A stretch of DNA of 64,000 nucleotides from Alicyclobacillus pomorum DSM 14955 (GTDB lineage Bacteria > Bacillota > Bacilli > Alicyclobacillales > Alicyclobacillaceae). The translations under genes and the position numbers were made by a program. The first letter of the stretch is position 1. Every line of letters begins with the position of its first letter. The stretch spans positions 124,001 to 188,000 of the forward strand of contig NZ_AXAR01000006.1 in assembly GCF_000472905.1 (NCBI RefSeq), written 5' to 3'. The notes beneath the pieces were generated by a model, which had not been told where the DNA came from, did no database searches, and was given only the letters and a program-made list of their open reading frames with translations. This document shows, piece by piece, positions 7,920 through 20,124 of this stretch.

Positions 7920-8368
7920 GCAGATCTCCTCCACATCGTGAGGTCTCAGATTGACCCAAAGCGACGACTTTGCACTTGATGTCAGCGGGAGCAGGGATAC
8001 ATGCCAGGTTCTCGGATGCACGAGCTTAGTTGATACGTATGCAGGGGCGGTGCATCGGTATGACAATGTGGCGAGCTTCATGCGGCAATTGTTGTCAGGG
8101 GAGAGGATGGACACCGGTTGGCTCTCTGAGGTGGACAAACGCAACACCGCGGTCATCGCATACTCTGGCCGTGCGATGACCGCGGTGCTTGACCCGACAA
8201 CTCATGCTGTCAGGGTGATCTGGTTTCACTTGTTGTTCTTTCTTACATGCATGTGTAGTTATCCCCTGATACTTGGGCATTCGGTTGGTCACCAAACACA
8301 ATATCAGGCGTTCTTTGTTGGCTCAGCCTTGAGATGAATGGATTGCAGCAACGCTTCTTCACAAGTGT
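7920..8368. other. Intergenic region with a long perfect inverted repeat
   Basis: No supported gene. The main feature is the 16-bp inverted repeat at 8145-8187. The missing nitrile hydratase alpha subunit, expected near the beta gene, is not here in any frame, even as a fragment. Confidence 0.55.
8145..8187. repeat. Perfect 16-bp inverted repeat, 11-base loop
   Basis: CACCGCGGTCATCGCA (8145-8160) pairs with TGCGATGACCGCGGTG (8172-8187). There is no T-tract on either side, so it is not a standard intrinsic terminator. It could be an operator or a structured RNA element. Confidence 0.8.
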
Positions 8369-9054
8369 CTAGTGTGAAGCAGGTTCCAAATAACCTTCCC
8401 AAAGATCCAAATACACTGCATCCTTCTGCTTGACTCCCCACAACGCTTCGGCCTCAAAACGTACGCGATAGAGATGTTGGGGGGTTTTCTCCTCTTCCAT
8501 GCGCGTGGTCATCAGGGAAAACATGGGCCCCATAGTGCGTATCGACGACACCATACTTGTCACGGGCGTAACGAGGTAATCTTGTATGACCGGATGAGTT
8601 CAGGTTTCTTGTCCGCACTCGCTCTCCCACCTGGAACCGCGGCGGAGAGGACGTTTCGCGGAGAGTAGACGCGCCAACTTTGGCAACGTACTGCAGTTGA
8701 TCCGCTAATGCCGGATTCTCCCGACGGGGTATTTCTGTGTTTGTCTCTTCGAGAAATGCTTGTGTTCGAGCTTCGAGTTCTTCGGGGTCCAATATTCCCT
8801 TTTCAACTAAGTTTGTTGCGATGGTCGCAATCCAGTGACCGTAATATGATGACGTCAGATAATCCACTGGACGCATTCGTTCAATGCCATTGTCTGAACT
8901 CATCCAGGTTGAGCAGTCCTTGTCCCGCTGTTCCAAACAAAAGTCCGAAAGCAATTTTTTCCCAATCATGAGTGAAGTAAGGATGGTCTTTTTCGTTTAC
9001 ATACATTACCTTCCCAAACCCATCCATACCTCCAACATCGTGGATACCGTTCAA
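8369..9054 (-). pseudogene. nthB: Nitrile hydratase beta subunit, broken by two frameshifts
   Basis: Nitrile hydratase converts nitriles to amides; the beta subunit supports the metal-bearing alpha chain. Three frames together give a full-length beta subunit. TTG 9054 (after AGGAGGTGCGCCA) opens with [14 protein letters not shown] and runs 57 codons to a stop at 8881. A second frame continues [18 protein letters not shown] through [14 protein letters not shown] third gives [16 protein letters not shown] and DLWEGYLEP. One extra base near 8882-8896 and one extra C in a C6 run (8479-8484) explain both breaks. Either the gene is dead or the assembly has indels. It is last in line after the amidase gene. 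No alpha subunit is present in the window. Confidence 0.85.
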
Positions 9055-9065
9055 TGGCGCACCTC

Positions 9066-10607
9066 CTATCGGTTCTGGTAAGAAGGAATTGGGGCAGCGT
9101 AGATTTGATTCTGGAATGCGTCTGCTGCGCGCAAAATCGTGGACTCTGCACCCCTTCTGCCAACGAGCATCATCCCAATCGGAAGTCCTTCAGACATCCC
9201 GCAGGGCACAGTCATCGCGGGGTGGCCTGTGACATCAAAGGGAGCTGTGTTTTGCAGCATCCCAAGCGCTCTCGAGAAATATTCCTGAAGTGACGCATCG
9301 GACTCTGGGATTGGGGTGGCTTTAAATGGAAGCGTCGGCATGACCAAAAGGTCTACATCCTGTAGTGCTCGGTCATACGCGGCCGTTAACAGTCTGGCGA
9401 CGTTCTGTGCTTTGGCATAGTAATGACCATGGTATGCTTCGTGCAAGTAGACACCCACCAGCAGCGTCATCTTGACGGTTTCCGACAAGTCATTGGCCCT
9501 TGCCCGCCATCCACGTCCATAAAAGTCAAGCAGATTTGTCGCGTAGTGACCTTTCCAATTGGTGCCCATGGCGTTTCCAATCAGCATTTGAGAAGCTGTA
9601 CCTTCCAGGCCGATACCATTCCAAATATGGACTCCCTCTCTGTGCAGAGGAATCGACACGGATTTTACTTCACAACCCAGACGTTCAAAAGAATGTGCGG
9701 CCTGTAATACAGCCTCATCCACATCTTGTTCGGATATGCCGTCCCAGGAAAAACCCTCCCGAACGAGGCCAATTCGAAGCCCACGAAGGTCTCCGGTCAA
9801 GGACTCCGTGTACTTTTCAGGTTTTAGGGTGCCGTGTTGGCGCGGATCGAGACCGTCTTCCCCGGCAATCACTTCAAGTAGGAGCGCGACGTCGGAGACC
9901 TTTCGCGCCATCGGCCCGACGTGATCCAAAGTGATTTCAATTGGAAACACACCGGTGTATGGAACGAGACCGTGCGTTGGCTTCAGCCCGTAAATCCCAC
10001 ACCAGGAACTCGGCATGCGAATAGAGCCACCTTGGTCTCCACCAATCGCCATATCGGCCTCTCCATTCGCGACGAGCGCAGCACAGCCACTGGATGAACC
10101 TCCGGTAGACCGAGTGGTATCGTATGGATTCCGCACGGGACCGGTGTCACTGGTGTGGCTTCCCCCGGAGAAACACAGGCTTTCGCAAACCGCTTTGCCC
10201 AATATGGTTCCTCCGGCATCCAGCACTCGAGTGACGACCGTTGCGTCGATATTCGGCACATATCCTTCCAGGACGTTTGTTCCATTCATCATGGGGACGC
10301 CAGCGAGCGCAATGTTGTCCTTCAAAACAATCGTCTTCCCCGATAAAGGACCTTCATGAGAACCACGCACTTCTGATTTCCAATACCAAGCCCCGAGCTG
10401 GTTTTCATCTGCGGTTGGTCGATATCCTGAAGTACGTGGATACTTGACAGGCAACGTTGGTTCCGGTAGTTGATCTAGTCTCTGAAAAGATTCCATGACC
10501 TGGTTCGCGATTAATTCGTGGTAGAATGACAGCTGATCTTCGGAAAGAGATAAACCGAAACGAGACGCGATGTCTGAAATTTGGGCTTTCGTTGGAGATT
10601 TTGCCAT
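9066..10607 (-). CDS. Amidase signature family protein (nitrile-pathway type)
   Basis: This enzyme hydrolyses an amide to the acid and ammonia. The 513-residue protein shows the complete Ser-cisSer-Lys triad of the amidase signature family: Lys in IVLKDNIAL, the Gly/Ser-rich [13 protein letters not shown], and the nucleophile region [16 protein letters not shown]. Its length and N-terminal helical extension resemble the Rhodococcus-type amidases found with nitrile hydratases. Adjacency to nthB, whose start site overlaps the end of this gene, supports a nitrile-to-acid pathway. The start is ATG 10607 following TAGGAGGGTGAGT; the nearby GTG 10613 is too close to the ribosome site. The protein itself looks intact although nthB is broken. 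Confidence 0.88.
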   Translation of the reverse strand: MAKSPTKAQISDIASRFGLSLSEDQLSFYHELIANQVMESFQRLDQLPEPTLPVKYPRTSGYRPTADENQLGAWYWKSEVRGSHEGPLSGKTIVLKDNIALAGVPMMNGTNVLEGYVPNIDATVVTRVLDAGGTILGKAVCESLCFSGGSHTSDTGPVRNPYDTTRSTGGSSSGCAALVANGEADMAIGGDQGGSIRMPSSWCGIYGLKPTHGLVPYTGVFPIEITLDHVGPMARKVSDVALLLEVIAGEDGLDPRQHGTLKPEKYTESLTGDLRGLRIGLVREGFSWDGISEQDVDEAVLQAAHSFERLGCEVKSVSIPLHREGVHIWNGIGLEGTASQMLIGNAMGTNWKGHYATNLLDFYGRGWRARANDLSETVKMTLLVGVYLHEAYHGHYYAKAQNVARLLTAAYDRALQDVDLLVMPTLPFKATPIPESDASLQEYFSRALGMLQNTAPFDVTGHPAMTVPCGMSEGLPIGMMLVGRRGAESTILRAADAFQNQIYAAPIPSYQNR

Positions 10608-11110
10608 ACTCACCCTCCTAAACTACGTAGCATTTTGTACTTGCTATGGATATGCGTACCGAAATTGGTCCATGCCTGTTTGGTACCAGTTTCTTAGGCT
10701 GCTCCGGCTGACGTTGGTGCAATTTTTTGGGGGACTTGCAGAAGCTGAGTGGGAACTACTGTTGGTGTAATGGGCGATGTAGACCGTGACTTCCCAGCAC
10801 TTGATAGGCGTGACAGCGCGTGATACAATCCGCCATATAATATGCCCGCAATTCAACGTAAATATTAAGAGCAGTCGCAGAGAGTGCCCCCTGAAATGAA
10901 TGGCATGACGAACCGCAATTAGTACTAATCCATTAGAGGAGTAAGAGACACTCAATTCCGCCTGCAATAGACTGAATATTCATTTTATTTTAATTAAAAA
11001 CCTATATAATCTACTCGATACCTTCGTTACCCCAAACGCTCTCCTCTTGTATCACAAACGCGAATCGCCTTGTAATTTCAAACGGGAACAAATGTCATTG
11101 GAGGGGAATA
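10608..11110. other. Divergent intergenic region
   Basis: It separates the leftward amidase gene from the rightward MFS operon. It is AT-rich near 10975-11010 with a TATAAT at 11005-11010, about 100 bases before the MFS start, as a possible -10 element; no good -35 was seen. No gene is supported. Confidence 0.45.
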
Positions 11111-12421
11111 ATGATGTCAATGGCTGATGCCAGTCTAGACCAGCGGGCGCGCCAGGCAATTATGGGCGCATTTCTTGGATTCTTTGTAGACATGTTCGAC
11201 GTGTGGTTACCGGTTATCGTTCTTGGCCCTGCCATTAGTTATTTTGTTCCTAGTACTGCTGGATCTTCGACACTATCTGTCGTCAACAGTGTTGTGTTCG
11301 TTGTAACACTGGTCGCACGACCTATTGGAGCACTATTGTTCGGACATGTTGCCGACAGATTCGGAAGAAAACGTACGGCCATAATATCCGTGACAGGATT
11401 CGGCGTAGCTACTCTACTGATGGCCTGCCTCCCTGGGTACCAAACGTGGGGGTTTGCTTCATTAACCATTTTAATTATTTTACGGTTCGTTGACGGATTC
11501 TTTCTTGCTGGAGAATATACATCTGCAAATCCGCTTGCAATGGAGTACTGTCCAAAAGAGAAACGTGGGTACTATGGTGCATTGATTATGTCGGGCTTCC
11601 CTGTCTCTTACATCGTCATTAATTTTCTTACTTTTCTGATGTTGAAAATAGCTCCTTTGCATGTGTCAGGCTCTCCCTACCTTCATTGGGGATGGAGAAT
11701 CCCGTTCTTTGTCGGTGCCTTAATTTCATTTTTGTTTGTTCTATATTACCGAAAATACGTACCGGAGTCTGAACTTTGGAAACAAGCAGCAACAAAAGAT
11801 AGCCCTTTAAAAACTCTGTTCTCCCGAGATCATTTACAAGGCTTTTTACAAGTGTGGCTACTGATGAATGGTTTCTGGCTGACCTCAGACATGATTAGTG
11901 CGGTGATGCCCGGGTTGCTGAACAAAAGTCTGCATCTCCCGGAAACGAAAGTAACGATAACCATCCTTGTCAGCGAGGTTGTGCTTTTTGTTGCCTACCT
12001 GGCGGCAGGATTAATTAGCCAGCGAATTGGACGACGAGCCTACCTCATATGGGCCAGTATTATCGCTACCGTGGTCGGTGGATCGTTAAACTATTTTCTA
12101 CTTCATCACGCGTGGCAGGGTGTCTGGGGAATTATGCTCCTGACGGTCCTTATCGAAGCGATTGTCGGAAACATCTGGGGACTGGCGACGACGTACATTA
12201 ACGAACGTTTCCACACAAGCGTTCGCGCAAGCGGATTTGGTCTTGGGTATAGCTTGGCGGTCATTCTACCTTCATTCTACGCATTCTATCAGATTTGGTT
12301 AAGCAACATCGTTCCTTCAATGTACACAGAGCTGGTACTTTTGGTGATTGGTTGTGTCTTGGTTGTAATCGGAGCTGCATTCGGACCGGAAACAAAGGAT
12401 GTTGACTTTGCAGCGGAGTGA
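11111..12421 (+). CDS. MFS transporter, metabolite:proton symporter type
   Basis: This 436-residue protein has twelve predicted membrane helices and the MFS loop signature between helices 2 and 3 (GHVADRFGRKRTAI). FLAGEYTSANPLAMEYCPKEKRGYYG after helix 4 is the form typical of sugar-acid, dicarboxylate or aromatic-acid symporters. It imports an unknown organic acid or similar solute. ATG 11111 follows GGAGGGGAATA. It starts an operon with an SDR oxidoreductase (58 bases later) and a DapA-like lyase, so the likely substrate is a sugar acid or hydroxy acid that is oxidised and then cleaved. The exact substrate cannot be read from sequence. Confidence 0.85.
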   Translation: MMSMADASLDQRARQAIMGAFLGFFVDMFDVWLPVIVLGPAISYFVPSTAGSSTLSVVNSVVFVVTLVARPIGALLFGHVADRFGRKRTAIISVTGFGVATLLMACLPGYQTWGFASLTILIILRFVDGFFLAGEYTSANPLAMEYCPKEKRGYYGALIMSGFPVSYIVINFLTFLMLKIAPLHVSGSPYLHWGWRIPFFVGALISFLFVLYYRKYVPESELWKQAATKDSPLKTLFSRDHLQGFLQVWLLMNGFWLTSDMISAVMPGLLNKSLHLPETKVTITILVSEVVLFVAYLAAGLISQRIGRRAYLIWASIIATVVGGSLNYFLLHHAWQGVWGIMLLTVLIEAIVGNIWGLATTYINERFHTSVRASGFGLGYSLAVILPSFYAFYQIWLSNIVPSMYTELVLLVIGCVLVVIGAAFGPETKDVDFAAE

Positions 12422-12479
12422 CTGCCTACAAGACTAGATTGTCTCACGATTAGACGAGAAAACAGGAGGGAACGGAATC

Positions 12480-13496
12480 ATGCAATCTGTCGAGGAACTT
12501 GAGCAAGTACTAACGACGCCTTCAAATGACTTAATTGCAGACATGTCACATCTGTCCGGTGATTTATTGATACTGGGTGCGGGAGGTAAGATGGGGTCTA
12601 CTCTTGCAATACTCGCTCGGAACGCACTTTGTGCAACGGGTAGGAAGGCCAAAGTGATTGCAGTCTCACGATTTTCCGACTCATCCGTGCGAGAAAAGCT
12701 GGAAGCTGTGGGAGTGGACGTACTATCTGTTGATTTGCTCGACGAGCGGCAATTGGAGCAAGTCACACATACCGAGAACATCGTTTACATGGTGGGATAC
12801 AAATTCGGATCAACTGGTAATGAGCATCTGATGTGGGCAATCAATGCATATTTGCCCGGACGGGTAGCTGAAAGGTTCAAGAACTCTCGCATCGTGTCAT
12901 TCTCAACGGGGAACGTGTATCACTTGCAGCCCCTGATGTCGAGCGGTGCCACCGAGTCGGCTGTCCCTGAGCCTTATGGAGAATACGCTCAGTCTTGCTT
13001 AGGCCGCGAGCGGATCTTTGACTACTTTTCACGAAAATATCAGACGCCGGTTCTGCACTTTCGTCTTAATTACGCAGTGGATTTACGATATGGCGTCCTG
13101 GTGGATGTGGCTCAACGCGTATATGAAGAAGAGCCCATTGACCTCAGAATGGGGCACGCGAATGTAATCTGGCAAGGGGATGCCAATGAACGTGCTTTAC
13201 GCTCCCTTTTGCACTGCAGTTCACCACCCAAAGTATTAAACATCACAGGTCCAGAAACGGTTTCGATACGGTGGGTTGCCAGTGAATTTGGAAAGAGGTT
13301 TGGTAAAGATCCTATTTTCGTTCACGAGGAGTCACATACTGCACTCTTAAGTAATGCCAGTTATTCAAACCAGCTGTTCGGGTATCCCAAGGTCTCTTTG
13401 GGACAGATGATGGATTGGGTTGCAGAGTGGATCCAGCGTGGTCTACCCCTATTAGGGAAACCCACGCACTTCCAAGAAAGAGGAGGCAGGTTCTAA
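12480..13496 (+). CDS. NAD(P)-dependent epimerase/dehydratase-like protein (extended SDR)
   Basis: This 338-residue protein has an N-terminal Rossmann fold with a glycine motif (LLILGAGGKMGS, residues 30-41) and a C-terminal substrate domain containing VLNITGPETVS, as in extended SDR proteins. The expected active-site YxxxK is not seen: after the FSTGNVYHL strand, PYGEYAQSCLGRERIFDYF has Tyr but no Lys at +4. Catalysis may therefore be altered or lactone- or reductase-like, which is an inference. ATG 12480 follows AGGAGG. It is the second gene of the MFS / SDR / DapA-like operon and the next gene starts directly after its stop. Confidence 0.72.
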   Translation: MQSVEELEQVLTTPSNDLIADMSHLSGDLLILGAGGKMGSTLAILARNALCATGRKAKVIAVSRFSDSSVREKLEAVGVDVLSVDLLDERQLEQVTHTENIVYMVGYKFGSTGNEHLMWAINAYLPGRVAERFKNSRIVSFSTGNVYHLQPLMSSGATESAVPEPYGEYAQSCLGRERIFDYFSRKYQTPVLHFRLNYAVDLRYGVLVDVAQRVYEEEPIDLRMGHANVIWQGDANERALRSLLHCSSPPKVLNITGPETVSIRWVASEFGKRFGKDPIFVHEESHTALLSNASYSNQLFGYPKVSLGQMMDWVAEWIQRGLPLLGKPTHFQERGGRF

Positions 13497-13498
13497 CC

Positions 13499-14557
13499 TT
13501 GGAACCAGAAAAGCTTCAGCTATTGCAAGAAGGGACAGTGATTCCAGCTCATCCATTGGCTTTAACGGAACATCGTGAACTCGATGAAATACACCAACGC
13601 GCCCTAACTCGTTATTATATGGCAAGTGGCGCCGGTGGAATAGCGGTCGGGGTCCATACTACACAATTCGAAATTCGCGATGCCGGCTTGTATGAGCCTG
13701 TCCTCCGGCTAGCGTCAGAAACAGTAGAGCAAGCAAACTTAACACGTCCATTCTTGAAAGTCGCGGGTATATGTGGCCACATAGACCAAGCGGTACACGA
13801 GGCGGAAACTGCAAGAAATCTCGGTTATGATGTGGGTCTGTTAAGCCCAAATGGCCTGAATGATGCGACTGAGAAGGACCTATTGGCACGAGCTGTCGAG
13901 GTCGGTAAAGTCATACCTTTGTTCGGGTTTTATCTCCAGCCTTCAGTGGGAGGCCGCCTCCTAACATATGAATTTTGGCGGGAATTTGCGGAGATCCCGT
14001 ACGTGGTAGGCATCAAGATTGGCGCGTTTAATCGTTACCATACATTTGATGTCATTCGTGCAGTATGTGAGTCAAGTCGTAGAGACCAGATTGCCCTATA
14101 TACAGGAAACGACGACAACATTGTTGTCGACCTGCTCACCCACTATCGTTTCCAGGTCTCCGGTAAAATGGTTGAAAAAACTATAGTTGGCGGGTTATTG
14201 GGTCACTGGGCCGTGTGGACAAAGCGAGCTGTGGAACTACTTGAGGAAATTCGTCAGGCAAGAAAACGAGATGCCATTCCCACTCACCTTCTAACCCGTG
14301 GTACAGAAATTACAGATATGAACGCGGCACTGTTTGACGTAAAGAATGGATTCAAAGGGTGCATCGCGGGCATTCATGAGGTTTTGCGTCGGCAAGGATT
14401 GCTCAGAGGCACGTGGTGTCTCAACCCGAACGAAAAATTGTCCGCTGGTCAAAGGGAAGAAATTGACCGAGTATGTCTCACATACCCGCATCTGACCGAC
14501 GATCAGTTTGTCAGTTCTCATTTGCAGGACTTTCTTTCTTCAAATTATGTTATTTAA
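13499..14557 (+). CDS. Dihydrodipicolinate synthase (DapA)-family aldolase/lyase
   Basis: DapA-family enzymes form a Schiff base with pyruvate or a 2-keto acid and perform aldol cleavage, condensation or dehydration. The 352-residue protein is longer than DapA (about 290) but keeps the barrel landmarks: a VHTTQFE segment in place of GTTGE, a Tyr in LFGFYLQPSVGG, and the Schiff-base Lys in VGIKIGAFNRYHTF. GNDDN follows. TTG 13499 starts two bases after the SDR stop, with AAGAGGAGGCAGG about 12 bases upstream. A longer frame from 13415 overlaps the SDR gene. Its place with a transporter and an oxidoreductase suggests catabolism of a sugar acid rather than lysine synthesis. Confidence 0.75.
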   Translation: MEPEKLQLLQEGTVIPAHPLALTEHRELDEIHQRALTRYYMASGAGGIAVGVHTTQFEIRDAGLYEPVLRLASETVEQANLTRPFLKVAGICGHIDQAVHEAETARNLGYDVGLLSPNGLNDATEKDLLARAVEVGKVIPLFGFYLQPSVGGRLLTYEFWREFAEIPYVVGIKIGAFNRYHTFDVIRAVCESSRRDQIALYTGNDDNIVVDLLTHYRFQVSGKMVEKTIVGGLLGHWAVWTKRAVELLEEIRQARKRDAIPTHLLTRGTEITDMNAALFDVKNGFKGCIAGIHEVLRRQGLLRGTWCLNPNEKLSAGQREEIDRVCLTYPHLTDDQFVSSHLQDFLSSNYVI

Positions 14558-14635
14558 TAATTTTTATACAAATAAAGACATGGTCCCGCCCGAACAAGGG
14601 GTGGAAATAATGCGAACGATGTCAAACATCCTTCC

Positions 14636-14706
14636 AGCCAGCCCTCAACTCAGGCTGGCTTCCTGGGAGAATCGGTCGCACACCTTCGCGGGAGGGCGAC
14701 CGATTT
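14636..14706 (+). terminator. Two hairpins after the DapA-like gene
   Basis: AGCCAGCC / GGCTGGCT (14636-14660) is followed by ATCGGTCGC / GCGACCGAT (14671-14704) and a short TTT. One or both could terminate the plus-strand operon or the opposing fdhD transcript. Confidence 0.45.
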
Positions 14707-14740
14707 CGGATCCTCGTCAACGCCCGCCACATACCATCCC

Positions 14741-15559
14741 CTACCTCACAATCCGCCATGGATGTGTGTACACGTTGAACCCCTGCCCGCGGACAAATCC
14801 GACAGCCGTGATGCCGAGTTCCTCGGCGATTTGTAACGCCAAAGCGGTTGGCGCAGATTTGGCCAGTACAAGCCCCACGCCAATCTTCGCGCACTTCAAC
14901 AGCACCTCGGACGACAATCTACCACTGAACGTAATCAGCTTGCCGGTCATCGGCTCACCGTGGCGGAAGGCGTGGCCATACAATTTGTCCAGTGCGTTGT
15001 GGCGGCCAATGTCGGTTCTGGAGAGCAGTACCTGGTCGGGTGTGCAGAGGCTGGCCATGTGCACACCGCCAGTGCTTTGCCACAGCTGCGCCTCGGATTC
15101 CATCGACTCCATCAGGCGGAAGATTTGGTCGGGGCGGATCTCCACCGCATCGGTGACCAGGCGGGCAGTGTGCGCGTCGTTATAAAAGTAGAACGACTGT
15201 CGGCCTTTACCACAGCAGGACGCGATGTATCGCTTGTTAAAGAACTCCTGGTTGAAGTTGACCGTGGACAGCGTGCGCACGCGAGCGGTGCCTCGAAAGT
15301 GGCTGAGCTGAATGTCCAACACCTGGTCCATACTGCGGATGACGCCTTCAGATGCGAGAAACCCGATGACCAAATCCTCCATGTACTCCGGCGTGCACAC
15401 CACAGTGGCCATTTCCTGGTCGTTTACAAAAATCGTGAGCGCGTACTCGGTGGCCGCCACGTCGGTCACTTCAGACCATGCCCCTCCATCGAAGCGAAGA
15501 ATCTGCCGCTCCTGCTGGAGCGGCAAACCTGGACCCTGTTCTGGGCGTTCGTGCGCCAT
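14741..15559 (-). CDS. fdhD: Formate dehydrogenase accessory sulfurtransferase FdhD
   Basis: FdhD transfers sulfur from a cysteine desulfurase to the molybdenum cofactor so that formate dehydrogenase becomes active. This 272-residue protein has the conserved core: PEYMEDLVIGFLASEGV, the Cys loop SCCGKGRQ (normally SxCGxCG; two Cys remain), GGVHMASL, RTDIGRHNALDKL, FSGRLSSEVLLKCA and APTALALQIAEELGI. ATG 15559 overlaps the stop of the upstream DUF1641 gene (TGATG); a GTG three bases earlier is an alternative. It is last in focA-fdhF-DUF1641-fdhD. Confidence 0.93.
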   Translation of the reverse strand: MAHERPEQGPGLPLQQERQILRFDGGAWSEVTDVAATEYALTIFVNDQEMATVVCTPEYMEDLVIGFLASEGVIRSMDQVLDIQLSHFRGTARVRTLSTVNFNQEFFNKRYIASCCGKGRQSFYFYNDAHTARLVTDAVEIRPDQIFRLMESMESEAQLWQSTGGVHMASLCTPDQVLLSRTDIGRHNALDKLYGHAFRHGEPMTGKLITFSGRLSSEVLLKCAKIGVGLVLAKSAPTALALQIAEELGITAVGFVRGQGFNVYTHPWRIVR

Positions 15560-16077
15560 CACGATTCGCCTTCTTTTCCTTCGGATTGCCGGACGGTCTG
15601 CCCGAATCCTTTCAGGAAGGCGAGGCCGACGCGGACGGCAGCGCTGACGTCCGGATCTTTCAGCTGCTTCACGAGTTCCACAATACCGAGCGGTTTAGAC
15701 GCAGCCGATTCCGCGGCGTGTGCGAATTTCGACGCGTTGGCGAGCCCCGCGGAAACGCCCTTCCCATACTTCAGGATGGACTCCGCATCCACTTGCCCGA
15801 ACGCCTCCGCCACAGCGATGACGTTTTTCAGCGCGTTCGTGGCCCCCGGCTGTGCCAGAATGTCCACGAGAATGTTGAGCACCCGGTCCCCCCGATGAAA
15901 GATCGCGGTCACCAATTCCAGGGCACCGCGGTCGTGCATGGCTTGCAGCAGCTTGAGCGCTTCGATGAGCCCGTCCGCGTCCGCGGCGGTCTCCTTGCGG
16001 ACTTCCGCCAGACGCTCTGCCTCGAGCTCCGCCTCCGACTTCACGGGCCGGACAATCTTCTGAATCGGTTGTGCCAT
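15559..16077 (-). CDS. DUF1641 protein, YrhD-like partner of formate dehydrogenase
   Basis: This 172-residue, mostly helical protein matches DUF1641 (B. subtilis YrhD), a family nearly always encoded beside a YrhE-type formate dehydrogenase. The recognisable core is LEALKLLQAMHDRGALELV-like (here IEALKLLQAMHDRG) followed by the GVELVKQLKDPDV-type end (IVELVKQLKDPDVSAAV). It has no membrane helix or metal motif. It is thought to be a subunit or assembly partner of the dehydrogenase, but its role is not established. ATG 16077 follows GAGGAGGCGTGAGAC and lies 28 bases after the fdhF stop. Confidence 0.88.
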   Translation of the reverse strand: MAQPIQKIVRPVKSEAELEAERLAEVRKETAADADGLIEALKLLQAMHDRGALELVTAIFHRGDRVLNILVDILAQPGATNALKNVIAVAEAFGQVDAESILKYGKGVSAGLANASKFAHAAESAASKPLGIVELVKQLKDPDVSAAVRVGLAFLKGFGQTVRQSEGKEGES

Positions 16078-16105
16078 GTCTCACGCCTCCTCGTGCAAAC
16101 TGCCT

Positions 16106-19045
<2,940 letters not shown>

Positions 19046-19154
19046 TCATCATGGCCTCCTCACAATCGTCATTTTTCTTCGGTCTCTACACGCGAACACG
19101 TAGAAGGCAAGGTAGGCCAGGCACCAGTCCGACGCTGGCCGTGTACACCTTGCG

Positions 19155-19985
19155 TTACACCTGCGATTGCGCGGCTTCCTGGACTGCCGCGTTCACTGTT
19201 TCTCTTCCGGCACTCCGCCGATACGCAAACCAGTACGCCGACGCAACGAACAACCAACCGCCGATGGCATTGCCGATAAAGGCCCCAATCCACTCCACAA
19301 TGGTGCTGCCCCAGCTCACCGGTGCGCCCACAAAAATCCCGGCCGGAATAAAGAACATGTTGGCCACCACGTGCTGAAACCCGATGGCCACAAAGCCCAT
19401 AATCGGGAACCAAATGCCAAATATTTTCCCGGTGATATCCCGAGCGCCGTAGGCCAGCCAGACGGCCAAACAGACCAGCCAGTTACAGCCGATGGCCGAC
19501 GCGATGGTTGGGCCAAACCCGAGACTCGCTTTCGACACGGCGATAGCAATCGTCGCCTTCTCGTACGGTGCCACAGTCAACAGATGTGCCCACACGCCGA
19601 AGACCAACGCGACAAACAGAGAACCAATCAGGTTGCCAATGAAAACCCAGAACCAGTTGTAAATGAGGCCAGTCATCTTGATGCGTTTGTCGTGCAGGGC
19701 CATCGGCAGCGTCATCATGTTGCCTGTGAGCAGTTCGGCGCCAGCAATGACCACAAACATGAGGCCCACGGGAAAGACCGCGCCGCCAATGAGGCTTTTC
19801 AAGGTCCCCCATTCAGCCGGCAAACCTGCGGTGACGCGAATGTCAAACAGAGCCCCCAGCGCAATGAAAGCGCCCGCCAGAAAGCCGAGGACCAACAGCT
19901 TACCCACGCCGTACTTCGCCTTGTCCGTCCGGGCATCCGAGGCGACCTTGGCGATTTCCGCAGGTGTCAGAAAATTGGCTGACAT
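19155..19985 (-). CDS. focA: Formate/nitrite channel FocA/NirC family
   Basis: Pentameric channels of this family move formate or nitrite across the membrane. The 276-residue protein has six predicted helices and the family signatures: FIALGALF in helix 1, GAELLTGN after helix 2 (the FocA/NirC motif), NWFWVFIGNLIGS, CNWLVCLAVW and GFQHVVANMFFIPAG (helix 5, pore His). The position before fdhF argues for formate. Of two nearby ATGs, 19985 fits the AAGGGGG site with correct spacing while 19994 abuts it. A -10 TATAAT and two palindromes lie upstream. Confidence 0.92.
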   Translation of the reverse strand: MSANFLTPAEIAKVASDARTDKAKYGVGKLLVLGFLAGAFIALGALFDIRVTAGLPAEWGTLKSLIGGAVFPVGLMFVVIAGAELLTGNMMTLPMALHDKRIKMTGLIYNWFWVFIGNLIGSLFVALVFGVWAHLLTVAPYEKATIAIAVSKASLGFGPTIASAIGCNWLVCLAVWLAYGARDITGKIFGIWFPIMGFVAIGFQHVVANMFFIPAGIFVGAPVSWGSTIVEWIGAFIGNAIGGWLFVASAYWFAYRRSAGRETVNAAVQEAAQSQV

Positions 19986-20062
19986 GTCAAACATCCCCCT
20001 TTGTGGTTTGGTATGATCCGACAACCCGTCGGGGTTTCTCGATGTAAACGGTCTCTGTACCG

Positions 20063-20103
20063 GATTCGGCCGAATCACGATTGTTCTGACAATATTGATT
20101 ATA
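20063..20103 (-). promoter_or_regulatory. Putative focA-fdh promoter with two palindromic sites
   Basis: On the minus strand TATAAT (20098-20103) could be the -10 box. The predicted start then falls inside ATTGT-N4-ACAAT (20080-20093). Just downstream lies the perfect 14-bp palindrome GATTCGGCCGAATC (20063-20076). Both sit where a repressor or redox regulator could act. The -35 is poor. Confidence 0.45.
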
Positions 20104-20124
20104 CGTTGAATGTGGTAAAATTCG

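Noticed and set aside
7951-8337. A 128-codon plus-strand frame
   Set aside because: It spans the perfect inverted repeat, has no ribosome site and no familiar pattern.
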